A DNA stretch of 64,000 nucleotides, taken from Molossus alvarezi. Taxonomy: Eukaryota > Chordata > Mammalia > Chiroptera > Molossidae. The notes below the pieces were generated by a model. That model was not told the origin of the DNA. It saw only the letters and a program-made list of their open reading frames with translations, and ran no database searches. Within the stretch, counting starts at the first letter, position 1; each line of letters starts with the position of its first letter. Made by a program: the position numbers and the translations under genes. Below are positions 1 through 12,470 of the stretch, one piece after another. Location of the stretch: NCBI GenBank assembly GCA_037176705.1, contig CM073896.1, positions 26,114,708 through 26,178,707 on the forward strand. Direction: 5' to 3'.

Positions 1-20
1 ACACACACACACACACACAC
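1..20. repeat. (AC)n microsatellite at window edge
   Basis: Ten perfect AC units open the window. The array may extend beyond it, so its true length is unknown. Confidence 0.95.
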
Positions 21-450
21 GATTTCACAATCATAAGGAATATGCCCTAAAATTCTCAAACATATTAGTTCACAAATTTAACTTTAACACGTCATTTCAA
101 CCCTAAATTCAGAAAAGTTTAAATGAAAAATTTAACTGATCGATATAGAACTTTAATGATTTTAGAAAAACAGTACTGAATAAATTTATGAAACTATTGC
201 AATATAATAAGATAATCTCCATGCCGTTATATAGTTATATCTTTATTAACAATAATCAGAATTCAGTGTACCTGAAAGTGTACGTATGAAGGCTTATATC
301 ACACCCAGGCAATATATGGATAAAGGTGAACATAAAGTCAGGTCATTACAGAGAAACAGGGGTCTCTCGCCTTCTTGAGGTCAGCTTGCTGTGAGTTGAA
401 CACTTGCTTTGACTGGTAACTCTTTTCTTCTTCAAAATATTTCAGCCCTG
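21..450. other. AT-rich unique DNA
   Basis: I see no gene, recognisable repeat or regulatory signature in this stretch. Confidence 0.5.
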
Positions 451-460
451 AAGACAAAAC

Positions 461-709
461 CTTTTTTTTTTTTTTTTTATCCTAACCCGAGGACATTTTT
501 CTAATTTTTGTACAGATAGAGTGGGAGGGAGAGAGAGAGAGAAACGACGACGTGAAAGGGACACATTGAGTGGCTGCCACCCGCACAACCAACCAGGGCC
601 GGGGACAAACTGCAACCGAGGTACGTGCCCTTAGCAGGAACCGAACCTAGGTCTCTCCGGACCGGACCGTAGGCCAACGCTCTAACCGCTGAGCCAAACC
701 GGCCAGGGC
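461..709 (-). mobile_element. VES SINE (bat tRNA-derived), minus strand
   Basis: Read on the minus strand, the element starts with a tRNA-like head (gccctggccggtttggctca, an A-box) and a B-box, ggttcggttcc, at 637-647. A CT-rich body and an A tail follow (the T run at 462-478). It belongs to the tail class with the hairpin TCCTC-gggt-GAGGA. The flanks carry a likely target-site duplication, aagacaaa, at 451-458 and 710-717. It still has many CpGs and looks fairly young. VES is a pol III-transcribed SINE mobilised in trans by L1. It encodes no protein. Confidence 0.93.
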
Positions 710-969
710 AAGACAAAGCTTTTGAAGCAATGTCATCAAATAAAGATGCCTTTCTTATTTTACAAAAATAATCATCACTAAATTTTTCAAATGAATTTTT
801 TTATCCAGTTACTGGTTTGTTGAGTAGCCTCATATCAAGTGTCTTCTAAATATCAATTCATATATGTATTATCTCTATTTCTCTTTCCACAGATGTAATG
901 CTATTATGTTACTGATTAATCTCTGTTGTGATTTTAAAACATAAAAGTTTATTGTAAGAGATCATATAC

Positions 970-1177
970 TTTTTTTTTTTTTTTTTGAGAGAGAGAGGCG
1001 AAGGGAGAGGGAGAAAGATAGAAACATCAATGAGAGAGAATATCGATTGGCCGTCTCCTGCATGCCCCCCACTGGGGATAAGGTCCACAACCTGGGCATG
1101 TACCCTGACCAAGAATCAAACTGGTGATCTCTTGGTGCATGGGTCAATGCTCAATCACTGAGCCACATCTGCCGGGC
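970..1177 (-). mobile_element. VES SINE, minus strand
   Basis: The minus-strand order is tRNA-like head (ending at 1177), a B-box relative near 1110-1120, the body motif 'catcgat/catcaatg' and a poly(A) tail (the T run at 970-985). The head is more decayed than in the neighbour at 461-709, and the tail lacks the TCCTC/GAGGA hairpin, so it is an older subfamily. Flanking 'catatact' and 'catactat' could be a worn target-site duplication. Confidence 0.9.
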
Positions 1178-1523
1178 CATACTATAATATATAAGAAAGC
1201 ATGGCTGTACTAATAAAGAGCAAGCCTGATAATGATCCCCAGGTTACTTCAGGATACTGAGCTTGGACTCTGCCCTATGGCCCTATCCATGCCAAGAGTG
1301 TGGGTTTCTGACTTAAGTTTGAGGACTGGTTCTACAAATGGCATAGAAACCTTCATGGTGACCCCTAATATTGATCATGCTTATATGACATTCTGAATGA
1401 AAAATACTCTATTGTGTAAAATAATTTTGGTCTATTGTTTATCAGGATGAACATTTCTTGAAATGGTATAAAACGAAGTTTATAAATCTAGATACCACGG
1501 GTCAAACCTGTTCCACTGCTCAT

Positions 1524-1746
1524 TTTTTTTTTTTAATCCTCACCTGAGGATATTTTCTCAAATATCTTCACACAGAGTGGAAAGGGGAGAGAGAGGGAGA
1601 AGAACCCAGTGACTAGTTGCCTCCCGCATGACACCCACCAAAGCCGGGACAAACTGCAACTGAGGTACGTACCCTTGGCCAGAATCAAACCAGTGACTCT
1701 TTGGTCTGCGGGCTGATGCTCTAACTGCTAAGCCAAACCGGCCAGG
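1524..1746 (-). mobile_element. VES SINE, minus strand, hairpin-tail class
   Basis: Near 1735 the minus strand reads ccctggccggtttggctta, the A-box head. The B-box is degraded. The 3' part has the TCCTC-aggt-GAGGA hairpin followed by the A tail. Imperfect flanking repeats (tgctcattt before, tgctgcacattt after) may be the target-site duplication. Confidence 0.92.
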
Positions 1747-1979
1747 GTGCTGCACATTTTTTTAAAATATGGGAACACAGCCAGGTTCATTTATTTATGG
1801 ATGCTTTCATGCTATAATCACAGTTTTACTAGTTATGACAAAGTTGTCTCTCCCACAAAGTTGAAAATATTTACTATATATCTCTTAACAGGAAAATTTT
1901 GCTTATTTATGATGTAAGCTATATACCTTGGGCCTGGAAAAATAGATAAGGGGCCTTGTGTCTTCAACCTCTAGAAGAT

Positions 1980-2170
1980 AGAGCATGGGGCTTTGGAGTT
2001 AGATAACCCCATGTTTGGATCAAGTCCTGCTGTTTGCAATGTGTAGGATAGTCATGAAGTTATTCAGCATCTCTGTTTCCTTCCATGGAAAATAAAATAC
2101 TGATACCTGTCTCACAGGGATGCTGTGAGGATTACATAAATCCATGTAAAGAGTGTTTGGCATATTCAAT
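1980..2170 (+). mobile_element. MIR SINE, plus strand
   Basis: The order follows the MIR consensus: 'ctttggagttagataacc' (B-box side), a core 'atctctgtttccttcca', then 'ctgtgaggattacataaa' and 'gtaaagagtgtttggcata'. MIR is an ancient mammal-wide tRNA-derived SINE. Divergence is high, as expected for its age. Confidence 0.85.
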
Positions 2171-4739
2171 AACATGAGTTTTCACACTGTCATGCAACGT
2201 AAAGGCAATGAATGTCTTCAAGGTACTGAGAACATGAGGATAAAAACAGAGTTTGGAGTTGAGGTACAATTACATGATTGTTTGGGTGGGTCACAAATTT
2301 TGTACGAGTGGAGAGAAAATATAGTTGCTGGGCCACTGACACTGGTCTAGCCTTAGCATCTCTAAAAACAGCTGACCTTGACCTACAGATCTATCTCACC
2401 TATTCTATGTGTCTATGCTTTCCTTAGTTGGATTAATAAGTGGAGAAGAATCTTCTCTCTATTTCATTATCAAACTAGAAGCAGAGAAGTTTATAAATGG
2501 AAACATATATTCCTCCCTGTAGAAGGTTGAATCACAAATTCTCAATATCTGAAACAGTGGAATATGAGGATTATTCACTCTCTTCTTTGGGTATATAATC
2601 AATCTGATTATGCTTGCTCTTTTAACAAATATAAAATAATTCAAACTGATTTAGCTGTGGTCTCAGTATTAATAACCAAATGGATAAATAAGACTAAAAT
2701 CTAATTTACCTAGGATATATAAATATTGCTTCCATCAATTCTCCCTTTTTATGTGTATTTGGTCAATTCTATATATAGCCATACCTGTTTTTCTCCAATA
2801 AAAGAAAACTTCTGGTTACCCTGAAATGAATGGGGGTGGTGATGGGGAACATCTGAATTACACTTAGCAATAAAGATTTAAAAAATGAATGTATACTAAA
2901 ATTAAAACAAAATATATCTTGGAGAGATTTCTTGATGGTGTTCCAGGTTTTCTAGAACGAGGAGTAATGATATCAATTATTTCTTCTTTTGCCAGTTGTA
3001 GTATATGGAAGTTAGAGAGGGTATACAATCTCACTGTCTGATTCTGATGCTGAAAAATATGTTTTGATAATGATAAATTTCATGGCTTGTTCCTTAGACA
3101 TCATCATTAGACAGTGCAGTCATCAACACAGCAGTCCTTACGAACTGTGCCAATGTTTGTTGGCTGATGCTCTAACGGGAACATTTGTTTCATAGTCATG
3201 TTGCTGAAATATGTTAACAACCATCAGTTACCTCATAGTAAATGCATTAATGTATCACCTCTGATAAGTGCATATGAAAGAAGATTAAGATGAATATGAG
3301 TCCTGGTATTATTCACTGAATATTTTTGTTCATCAGACAATTTATCTGTTTTTGTCATCTCTTCTTTTTCTAGACTCAAGGACACCTAGAACTTTCTCAT
3401 AACCTCACAATGCCCCTGAGCATCAGATACCTAGTGCTAATAATCAGCGTGATCCCTGCTGCCTTTGCCATTTGTAACTGGGGAGTATGATGAATTTGCA
3501 GGCCTTTTGCACTGAGCTTTGAATCTGCTTCGGCCTTCACATGTTGAAAAGAAACATCTGTTTGCCTTAGTCACTCAAACAAATTTCAAAAATGAAAGGT
3601 GAAAATATCCAGAAGCTGTTGGATTTTACTTCTTCTAAAATTTACTAGTTCTGCATGTCAAGGAGATTTAATGACAAATGCTTGTGAGTGAAATTATATA
3701 ATAAAACCAAAAATAATAGAAAAATTACTTGTGTAAAGATATTTGTTCACCTAAAAATAACTTGTGTTTCTCATTGCTAAGAAAGGCCGTTTCCTGTACT
3801 AGGTTTATATATAGCTCTTTATTTAATTAACTTCTCAAGAAAATATTTTTGAATCCTTAATTGTATAGGCCATAATGTCTTTTAATTGTGTTGATTAACA
3901 AAAAATACCCCAGACTGTTTTTTCTACATATAAATATATTCTAACCCACTCTTTGAAATAGGTATTCAACTGTATTGTTTCATCTCTGTCTCTCTCCCAT
4001 CCCTTCATCCTTCCCTCCCGGCCCTATTGCTCTCTCTTTGGAGTAAATATATGCTCCTTTTTATGTGCATTATGAAGATGTATTTAAAAGAGTTAAAATC
4101 ACGATGTTTGGGGAATCTCAGTCATAGCCTCTACATACTGAAAGAACTATTATAAGAGGAATTAAACGTATGTAATATAGCATTTTGTGAGTAGAACTAG
4201 GTTAAATTATAGGGAGAGAAATTTTGACTTGATATACAATTAATACTTCCATGTCAGAAATATCTAATGTTGGAATGAATCGCCTTAGTTTTGGCATTGA
4301 GCTTTCAGTGATTGGGGATGTTAAAGCATAAATGAGCAACCTCTTGGAAGGCATTTTGTTGAGATTTAAAAATAGATCTAATTCATTTGAGATGCTCTCC
4401 AGCTTTGAAATTTTTGATATCTATAATATATATTCACATGAGCATGTGTACTTATAAAGGGAGTGTATATGTGCAATAAAATTACTATGGATACCTATGA
4501 TTTACCCAGTTTTGTGAAATGATCTCATATTGGACTGTTAGTGATTACCTTGCCCTGTTAGAACCAGACGATGTCTTATTTTTCAGCAGTCTCCGCTGAA
4601 AGAAATTGTCATTACCATTCTGCATTGTCTTAGAAATAAGTTAATTCCAGGCAGGAGGAAACAGGGAAAAGTAACTGTAGAAACAAACATTTCCATCCCT
4701 CTGTTTTGCCTGGAGAATTGAGATTAGAATCTGAAGCAT
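2171..4739. other. Unique AT-rich DNA, no gene seen
   Basis: No conserved reading frame or classifiable repeat stands out. A pyrimidine-rich patch lies at about 3980-4043. A short frame at 3410-3490 with a signal-peptide-like composition is discussed under findings but is too weak to annotate as a gene. Confidence 0.5.
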
Positions 4740-5260
4740 GAATAAACTTTGAATGGTTCTAAGAGTAGGGCTGAGCTGTCCCTGGAAGATTTATAATAAA
4801 ATATGATCTAGTGTCAATATATATAAAAGAAATATCTCTCTGAAGATGGGAAGATGGATGGGTCAAAAATATTTTCAGAGGAAATAATGTCTGAACTGCT
4901 ATTTAAATCACTTAAAGACTATATGTATAAAGGGGATTCTGGGAAGAAGGATAATCATGCATAAATGAAGACTAAAATGCAGCATTGTTGTTGTTTTTTT
5001 GCCTCCTTGTGGAGAATAATGAGATATAAGACTGGAAAGATAAACTGGAGCCAGACAGTAAGTGGTTACAATATGTAAGCTATGTTAAAGAGTTTGGGGT
5101 TTACCTAAGAGAAATAAAAAGCCTTTTTAGAATTTCAATCAGGGCACTGAGACAATTAGATGTTTTAGAAACTCTTTCAAGTCATATTTTAGAGAATGGA
5201 TGAGAACGAGACAAAACGGGAAATAGGAAGACCATTTAGATGGTAGTGTTATAATCTGTG
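4740..5260 (+). repeat. Ancient interspersed repeat, family not named
   Basis: Phrases such as 'aaagagtttggggttta', 'aatttcaatcagggcactga' and 'gggaaataggaagacca' follow an old high-copy mammalian repeat that I know only by its consensus-like wording. The same family recurs at about 6204-6560 and 13590-14160, with weaker traces near 40890-41220 and 45440-45720. I cannot give its family name from memory, and the ends are approximate. Confidence 0.45.
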
Positions 5261-5394
5261 TGGGCAATGTCACCTCTCTGTCACCAGTTTTTCTATCATT
5301 TTTATTCTAAATTCCTGAAGATCTAGCCTAACTCTAGTCATCAGGTGTAAATCGATGCAGATTTGTGCTATGATCATCTCTCTTTCAGGTAAAA

Positions 5395-5877
5395 ATGACC
5401 AGCCATGAACTCTGCTTCAAGTCTGTCCTTTATGAGTGTTTCCTTTCTCCATTGTCCTCTGGGATCACCAAAGACTGGGGCTGCTGTGCTGTACTTATGC
5501 AGAGTTACAGCATATTATGTAGTTTCATTTATAAAACTGAGTCCAAAATGTGCTCCCTAGTCAACTGGAAGTATGGAATTCCTCATGATACCACAAACAG
5601 AAGCTGAGAGAGGAGAAGCAGAATAGGAGGGTGGTGCTATGAAACCTGATTCATGGGTTACACGGTTTACTTGTGCCTGCAGGACTTGTTTGAGCATGAT
5701 CACTTATATACCATTCCTACTTGATGTTGAAGTGTTTCTTTGCATGCTTAAATTTATGACTTGAGGTTTGCAGATGTTCAGACAGCACTCTTCCAGCCTC
5801 TACGTGTTACCGAATTCTAAAGCCACATCCATCCACATTTTTAAGTATTTATTACAGCAACACCTCTACTTCTTAAT
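5395..5877. other. Unique DNA, no gene supported
   Basis: A 70-codon open frame at 5395-5607 shows no domain, no conserved motif and no composition unlike its surroundings. I treat it as chance. Confidence 0.45.
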
Positions 5878-6203
5878 ACCATTATCTTAGTCATCTCAGA
5901 TTGTCAGGGCAACATGCCATGCAATAAGTGGCCTAAGAAACAGAAATTTATTTCTCACAGTTCTGGAGGCTAGGAAATATAATATCAAGGTGCCGACAGG
6001 TTTGTTTCCCGGAGAGAGCCTTCTTTCGGTTAGACAAACTACTACCTTCTCCCTGTGATGTCTCTTCTTCTTCTTCTAAGGGTACTAATCTAAACCTAAT
6101 TACCTCCCAAAGACCTTACCTCTGCATACCATCACATTGGGGGGTTAGGGTTTCAAAATAGGAATTGGTGATAGGGGCACAACCATCAAGTCTATAACAA
6201 TAT
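5878..6203 (-). mobile_element. MaLR-type LTR fragment, minus strand
   Basis: The plus-strand text reads as a reversed MaLR-like LTR. It has 'aatttatttctcacagttc', 'tggaggctaggaa', 'tcaaggtgccgacagg', a run of cttcttcttcttctaa, 'aattacctcccaaag' and 'ggggttagggtttcaa', ending 'aagtctataaca'. On the minus strand this gives the usual start (tgttatagactt) and an AATAAATTTC-like polyadenylation region. It is a diverged, ancient noncoding LTR. The exact subfamily is uncertain. Confidence 0.6.
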
Positions 6204-6560
6204 GTTACCATTAAGGAGTTTGGATAACATCTAGGGGAAATGTGGACCTGTTTTATCATTTTAAGCAGGCCAGTGAAATAATCAGATTCACAGTCTTAAA
6301 AGCTAATACAGGCTATATTTTATAGAATAGGTTAAAATGGGCTAAACTAGGGATAGGAAGACCTCTTAGTGGTTAAGATAAAAATTCAAGTAAGAAATGC
6401 AATTGATATAGACAAGGATAATGGCTGTGAAGAGAAAAATTGCATCAGTTTGAGAGATATTCAAGAGGTCAACCCAGTATCACTTTGCTATAGTTTCTGG
6501 CTTGAGAGACTGAGAACTACTGATTTCTATTTTTGACATTTGGGTTATGTGGATGGGAGC
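6204..6560 (+). repeat. Ancient interspersed repeat, same family as 4740-5260
   Basis: 'ttaaggagtttggata', 'ttttaagcaggccagtgaaa' and 'gggataggaagacctctta' parallel the copy at 4740-5260, and the MaLR-like LTR lies between the two. The pair may be one old element split by the LTR and then eroded. That is inference. Confidence 0.4.
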
Positions 6561-6754
6561 AGTTCTGTCCCTCCAAAGGGAAATCTATATGTTCTATTTG
6601 GTTCACACTGTGTTTGAAGATCTTTCAGGGCATCTGCATGGAGATGCTGAGTATATACTGGGATATGTAGCTCTGAGAATAAAGAAATAAAATAATTCAC
6701 CATTCAATTTTTATAATGTCAATGCTTGAAACACCATCATCAACAACAGCGTTT

Positions 6755-6962
6755 GTTTTTGGTTTTTAACATGCTTTTATTGATTTTTTTTTAGAGAGAG
6801 AGAGAGAAACATCAATGTGAGAGAGAAACATCAATTGGCTATCTCCTGCATATCTCCAACTGGGATTGAGCCCAAAACCTAGGCATGTGACCTGACCAGG
6901 AATCAAACTGGACATCTCAGTCCATGGAACAACACTCAATCCACTGAGCCATACTGGCTGGG
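6755..6962 (-). mobile_element. VES SINE, minus strand, with TSD
   Basis: On the minus strand the head starts gcccagccagtatggctcag, followed by a decayed B-box, the body motif 'catcaatg' and an A tail. Flanking direct repeats match 13 of 14: caacaacagcgttt (6741-6754) and caacaacagggttt (6963-6976). This is an ordinary retroposition target-site duplication. Confidence 0.93.
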
Positions 6963-6976
6963 CAACAACAGGGTTT

Positions 6977-9079
6977 TAAAGTTTATTGTTCAATGAGTTG
7001 TTTATTTAAGACTTAAGTTATATTAAAGTGTCACTAAGGAAGAGGGTATTTAATATTTGTTAGCCTCAGTTTTCCTTCATTTCCCATCATTTTATATGAG
7101 AAGAAAAACTGTGTATAATAAAATCTACAAAATGTAACAGAATTTAGTAAGGAAAGAATTTAAACTCACATCTTTAGGTTGCTCTGTCAATGTCCCAGCA
7201 GAAGTGCCTTGTTGCTTTAGGATCTCAGTTTATCATATATTAAAGAAAGGTAGGGAATCTCTTTCAATTCAATAGTCTATAAATTGATAGCTAGGCAATC
7301 ATTGCCTCTGCACAGCCTAAACTTCCATAAAAACAGAACATCAATATTTACAGGTCATTTAGCTGCAACTATAAACCCAACCTACAGGACAAATTTGATT
7401 CTTTTTTTACTCGGGAAAGTTTGAAGGAGAGTGATGACCAATACTTCTGCACTGTCAGCACAACCTCAGACTAGTTTAAGGAAGTGGAGGTCACTACACA
7501 ATGTGAATGGAATCCATTTGTTTTAATCTCCCTAGGAATCAAAAATTTTTCTATACTTATAAATGAATGTAAACATTTTTAAAAAAAACTTGAGTTTTCT
7601 TGATAAAATGAACTTTTTTTACATGTTACATTTAGAAACAAAAAAAAGCCAAATGTTTATTAAGGAATATTATTTGGTACCCTAATGAATATCTGCTTCC
7701 TAAGGAAATCAAGTCTTAAATAATATGAAGAAGTAAATTGAGCTGAAAATTAAGATTCTAAAAACAAGATTATCACAAAAATATGTTTTGGTCTTTGGTG
7801 TCTACACTCATTAAAAGGATGCTTTAGCAGTATCTAATATTTCTAAGATCTGATAATTCCATGCCCAATTTAAGATGAATCTACTTGCACGACTTGATTC
7901 TGAATGGCGTGTTGATTTTGACTGGCCTGTACTTTGGCTCAGTAGTCAGTGGGGGTAAAATGTATATTTAATTCTATTAAATGAAGAAGAAACTATCACT
8001 CACAACACAGCCTGATGTTTGCATTAGTGGGAATCTTCCAAGTCAAGTCAGTGGAAATGTTTAATTAAATGTTTATCTTTTGAAGACTGGACCTTAAGAT
8101 ATGTATTTGATTGCCTCCTTGTGATGGTATTTTCCCACCAGTTTAATAGAGGTAGTGTTAAACATAATGCTGGAAATGGATGTGAAATTACTTTACTCTC
8201 TTTGGGAAAAGACTCAGATTATTGCATTTGTTAAGACATCTAAGTGACCTCAACTTGAAAACAAGAGGAATCTAAGCTGGTATGACTATTTATGGAATAT
8301 CAGGGGTTTGGTCCAGCAGTATTCTGGATTATTTGTTTTGGATGATACGTGGCAGCCAAAAGAAACTTTTCACAAAACCTGAGTTAATTTACTTGACAAA
8401 TCTAAGAGATTATGGAAAATTTATTATAGAGTCAATAAATTTTACTACCAGATAAGAATGGAATAAAGTGGACAAAAATCTTTGCTAATGTTATTATGAC
8501 TTTAATTTTATCTCCATAGAGGTAATGCAAAAGATTCACAAACTACAAACTCAATCTTTATGTTTATAAAAAGAATGTTTAAAATAGTACTTTATTCTTA
8601 GAAATAAGTAAATATACAAACAATAATAAATATTTTTAAACTCTTCTAGTAAAAACAACACTTAAATTGCTGATCTAGTTTTAGTTCTAGGAATATATAT
8701 CATTAAAATAAAACTTAAAATATAAAAGAATAGCTAAAAATGACATGAATTCTATATGGAATATAATATAAAACATTTAACTGTATTTTTAACTCTTTTA
8801 AAAACATTCACAGAGGGATAAACTGAAATTAAGCCAGAAATACTAGGAAAAAACTATAAGAATACAATGGATATTGATAGAAAAATCCTACAATGAGAAA
8901 TTCTTCCAGGTGGTTACAAGAGCAAGTACAATATTTTGATCAAATAAATAAACAGTACAGAAATATTTATCAATAGATTTTGTAATGGAAATGACTCCTA
9001 AACAAATCACATGCTGATTGACTTCACTGGTCCAAAATATCCTGGATAGTTAAAAGAGTTTACTAGTAGCATTCAACCT
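6977..9079. other. Unique AT-rich DNA
   Basis: No gene is supported. A 40-codon frame at 7352-7474 resembles the end of an immunoglobulin-like domain and is treated as a weak finding. The rest is AT-rich with no repeat I can name. Confidence 0.45.
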
Positions 9080-9765
9080 TTTTTTTTTTTTTCTGACAAA
9101 TTTTATTTATTTATTTATTTTTATTATGTAGTTATCTAGAAGATTATTTTTAATATTTAATATTATATTAGTTTTAGGTATACAATCCAGTGATTAGACA
9201 TTTATATAACTTAAGAAGTGATCACTCCAATAATTCTAGTACCTGACAACATACATAGTTATTACAATATTATTGAGTATATTCCCTATGCTGTACTTTA
9301 AGTCCCCGTGACTATTCTATAACTATCATTTTTTACTTCTTTAATCCCTTCACCTACTTCACCCACCACCTCCAACCCTCATCTTCTCATCTGGCAACCA
9401 TCAAAATGTTCTCTGTATATATGGGTCTGTTTCTGTTCTCCTTGTTTATTTTTTTTCTTGTTTTTCTAGATTCCATATATATGAGTGAAATCATATGGTA
9501 TTTATCTTTCTCTGTGACTTATTTCACTCAACATAACACTAACTAGGTCCATCCATGTTGTTGCAGATGGCAAGATTTTGTTCTTTTTTATGGCTTAGTA
9601 ATATTGCATTATTTATATACTTTATTCTTCATTCATTCACCTATTGATGGATAATTAGGTTGCTTTCACATTTTGGCTATTGTAAATAATGCTGTAATGA
9701 ACATGAGGATGCATATGTCTTTTTGATTTAGTGCTTTGAGTTTTTTTGTAAAAGTGTGTTTAATA
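9080..9765 (-). mobile_element. Old L1 3' end (L1M-type), minus strand
   Basis: The plus strand shows the reversed 3' UTR and extreme ORF2 end of an old L1. It has 'cattcacctattgatgg', 'ttggctattgtaaataatgc' and 'tgaacatgaggatgcatatg', preceded by 'ttccatatatatgagtgaaa' and 'atttcactcaacataacac'. The left end is the reversed poly(A) (T run from 9079). It is heavily truncated at its 5' side near 9765 and is more diverged than the L1s at 17.8-28.3 kb, so it is an older subfamily. Confidence 0.85.
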
Positions 9766-9927
9766 TTGTGGGAAAACAAAATATTTCAAAATCAGTAAAT
9801 GCTACTTTCTAATAAAAATACACTATGATAAACACTAAGATATAATTAAAATGGCCAAATATCAACATTATAACGCTCTTCCCAAGAAAATCTTTTTTGA
9901 ATATAGGAATGAAATGTTTAAACAAAA

Positions 9928-9950
9928 TGTTGTTGTTGTTGTTGTTGTTT
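9928..9950. repeat. (TTG)n microsatellite
   Basis: About seven TTG/GTT units occur in otherwise unique DNA. Confidence 0.9.
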
Positions 9951-11103
9951 TGCCTAAACCATAAACTGCCTTTTCAAATATTTCTTTAGGAGAAATCTAA
10001 TATGTGAGAAATAAATGTTTTCTTTTTTATTTCACATGAATATTAAAATACTGACTATAGTAGAAAATTAAGCTATAGAAGTTTTTTTTTTAATAGTTTT
10101 ATTTCATCTATACCTATATCTATTAAAGTGGCAACCATGTTTAAGACTTTTTACATGGCAAGTTGGTCAGAAGTGAAACACTTTATGCTGTTAAAATATT
10201 TAGTACTATTCCTTTGGTTTGAAGTCACAGCTCATTGTTATGACTGGGCATATATCTAATTTTACACTTAAACACTATCATAGGATTAATCACAGTTTGG
10301 GAAAAATTCAAGGTTAATATAAAAAAGAATTCTGAGTTCAATTATTAGACCACATCAGAGCTGATTGGAGGTTAAGAAGACTAAAACCTCTTAGTTTGGA
10401 TCAGTAAGAGGGAATCTCTAAATGATATTTGGGGGCCAACAAGAACTGTGATCACAGAAGAGAGGTACTGAGGTCAAATTTACTAATTAGAAATTAGTAA
10501 ATCAACACCTTAGAGGATAATTTCTGTGGAGGTTTAATAATTTTTCTAGGGCTGACCAGAAAGCTCAGGTAATACATAGTTTTACCTCTTTGTGTCTATT
10601 TTAACTACTTAAACATGGAACTGTGAATGTGGAAAAATGTTTTAGGTGAAAGATATATACTGATAAAGTTTTACATACATTTCCTAAAGTGATGGGGAAG
10701 AAATCTTGATATTATTCATCTGGATTAACAAAATAATAACAAAAATTATGGCTTTTAGTGTTAGCAAATTCTAAATTTTGAGTTTTTACTGACGACTTGA
10801 TCCATGCACAAGAAAAACATTACAGGTTGGCATATAAAGAAAATTGATTATCAGAATCCAGCTTCTCACCTATGGCTCTTTTCATTTATTCTTAGAGTTC
10901 TGATCTCAGTCAACGCTAGCATATTTTACAGTCTTCCCATTTACTTATTCTCCAGGGTTATTTCACTTTCCTATTTCTCCATACTCTGTAATCCAGTTCA
11001 TCCCAAAATCATTGATTTACTTTTGTGTGTGTTCAGCTCTGTAACAATGACCTATTAATTCAGATTTTCTTATTTTATTCTCAGGTCATTTCTTATGAAT
11101 TAC
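9951..11103. other. Unique AT-rich DNA
   Basis: No gene or nameable repeat is seen. An 84-codon frame at 10804-11058 lacks any domain and looks like chance. Confidence 0.45.
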
Positions 11104-11168
11104 ATCCACTGGTGGTGGCCAGGTATTCCTAGGAACCATTACCTCCCTGGCATGTTGATGGTCAAATG
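11104..11168 (+). repeat. 65-bp inverted-repeat arm (left)
   Basis: This segment is the reverse complement of 12471-12535 at 62 of 65 positions. The flanking sequences on either side are mostly different. It may be the only well preserved part of an unknown old repeat present twice in opposite orientation. Confidence 0.85.
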
Positions 11169-12470
11169 TTGATAAACTTCTCGAATTCTTTGGACAAGAT
11201 TTCACATTTGTGTTGGAGATGAGTTCACAGTGCAATCCCCTGAATGGTATGATGGAGGGAACCTGATTAGATGTGAGAAAACCAGGGAGAAGGAGAAGTG
11301 AAAGGTGACAGTGAATAGGGTAACTTGATAGATCATGGAGAAATTTCAAACTTTAAAAAAATCAAAAGAGAAAGAGATTTTGTGAGCCATAAAAGTAAAT
11401 TTGTACATATAGTTATTTTAACAATCTTTGGGTCAGCGAGTACCAGTAATAGCTAGTTGGTGTCTCTTCCAATGTAACCATGCCAGTGAAGGTAGTTTTG
11501 ATAGCAGAGTCCTTAATAAAGAAACTTCCATCTCTTTCATTTGTAAGTAAAACTTTAATAATTAGAAATGCTCAAATGAAAAAAAATCCATTTCTTTCCG
11601 GGAAAGTGTAACCATTATTGCCTGTATCCACACCTTTATCTAAAGTTTGCTTTTTACAGTGAATTTCCACCATGATTCCTTAAAACAGGATATTATGATC
11701 AATGGTCTTCAAAGAAACTCAATTAATTCTTTCTATTGTGAACCTAATATAAATACTTTTAAATAACTGTGGGCATGCGTGTATGTGTGTGAATGTGTAG
11801 GAAACAAAATGTTAAGGATTCTAGGAGTGTTGTTACCTGAAAACTGGGAATCTCTATGGAGGTATTTAAAAATATTTAGCTGTATCGTGACCAGGCACTA
11901 TTCAATAAGCAAGCATGAAAAAAAATACCCCTGAATAATACTTCTCAGGAGGGTGATGAAATACCTGACATGACAAGTAGGTTTGGATTCTTGTGTTATG
12001 TTCATAGTCAATTTATTATTTCATGGCATTTTTACTTATTAATGCAAATGGTAAGGACAGTTAACCTCTTTAAAGAACTCTGATCCAATACTGAATCACT
12101 TTTATAAAGATTCTTGGAGCACAGAAATCAGTTTGGCTCAGTCACACAAAACTCTGGCAGTTATTGTCTAAATAGTCACTGTTTTTAATCAGATAAATTG
12201 ATTAGAACCAAGTTACTTAGGCAAAAAAAGCAGTTAGTGTCTGGGAAATCTGTTACAGATCAGCAAGTCTGGGCCTGAATTGGGACCTACAGCTCGGTTT
12301 CTTGGCGAAAAGAGAGGAACTGGAAAACACATTGAAGAGCTCAGTAGTAGAAAGCTGGGCTAGCAAACTTCATTAGGACTGGGCTCGAGCATAAGGGAAC
12401 AAACTAGAAGCCCAGTTACCAGAAAAGAAGTAAAATGTCATAGGGATGCAGAAGAAAAATGTTCTGCCTT
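11169..12470. other. Loop between 65-bp inverted arms, unique DNA
   Basis: No gene is supported, and no repeat family is recognised in this interval. Confidence 0.4.

Noticed and set aside
637..647. tRNA gene-like A and B boxes
   Set aside because: They belong to the VES SINE head. No acceptor stem or cloverleaf fits a functional tRNA.
10804..11349. Open frames of 84 and 87 codons
   Set aside because: No domain, low-complexity hydrophobic composition from AT-rich DNA, and no supporting context.
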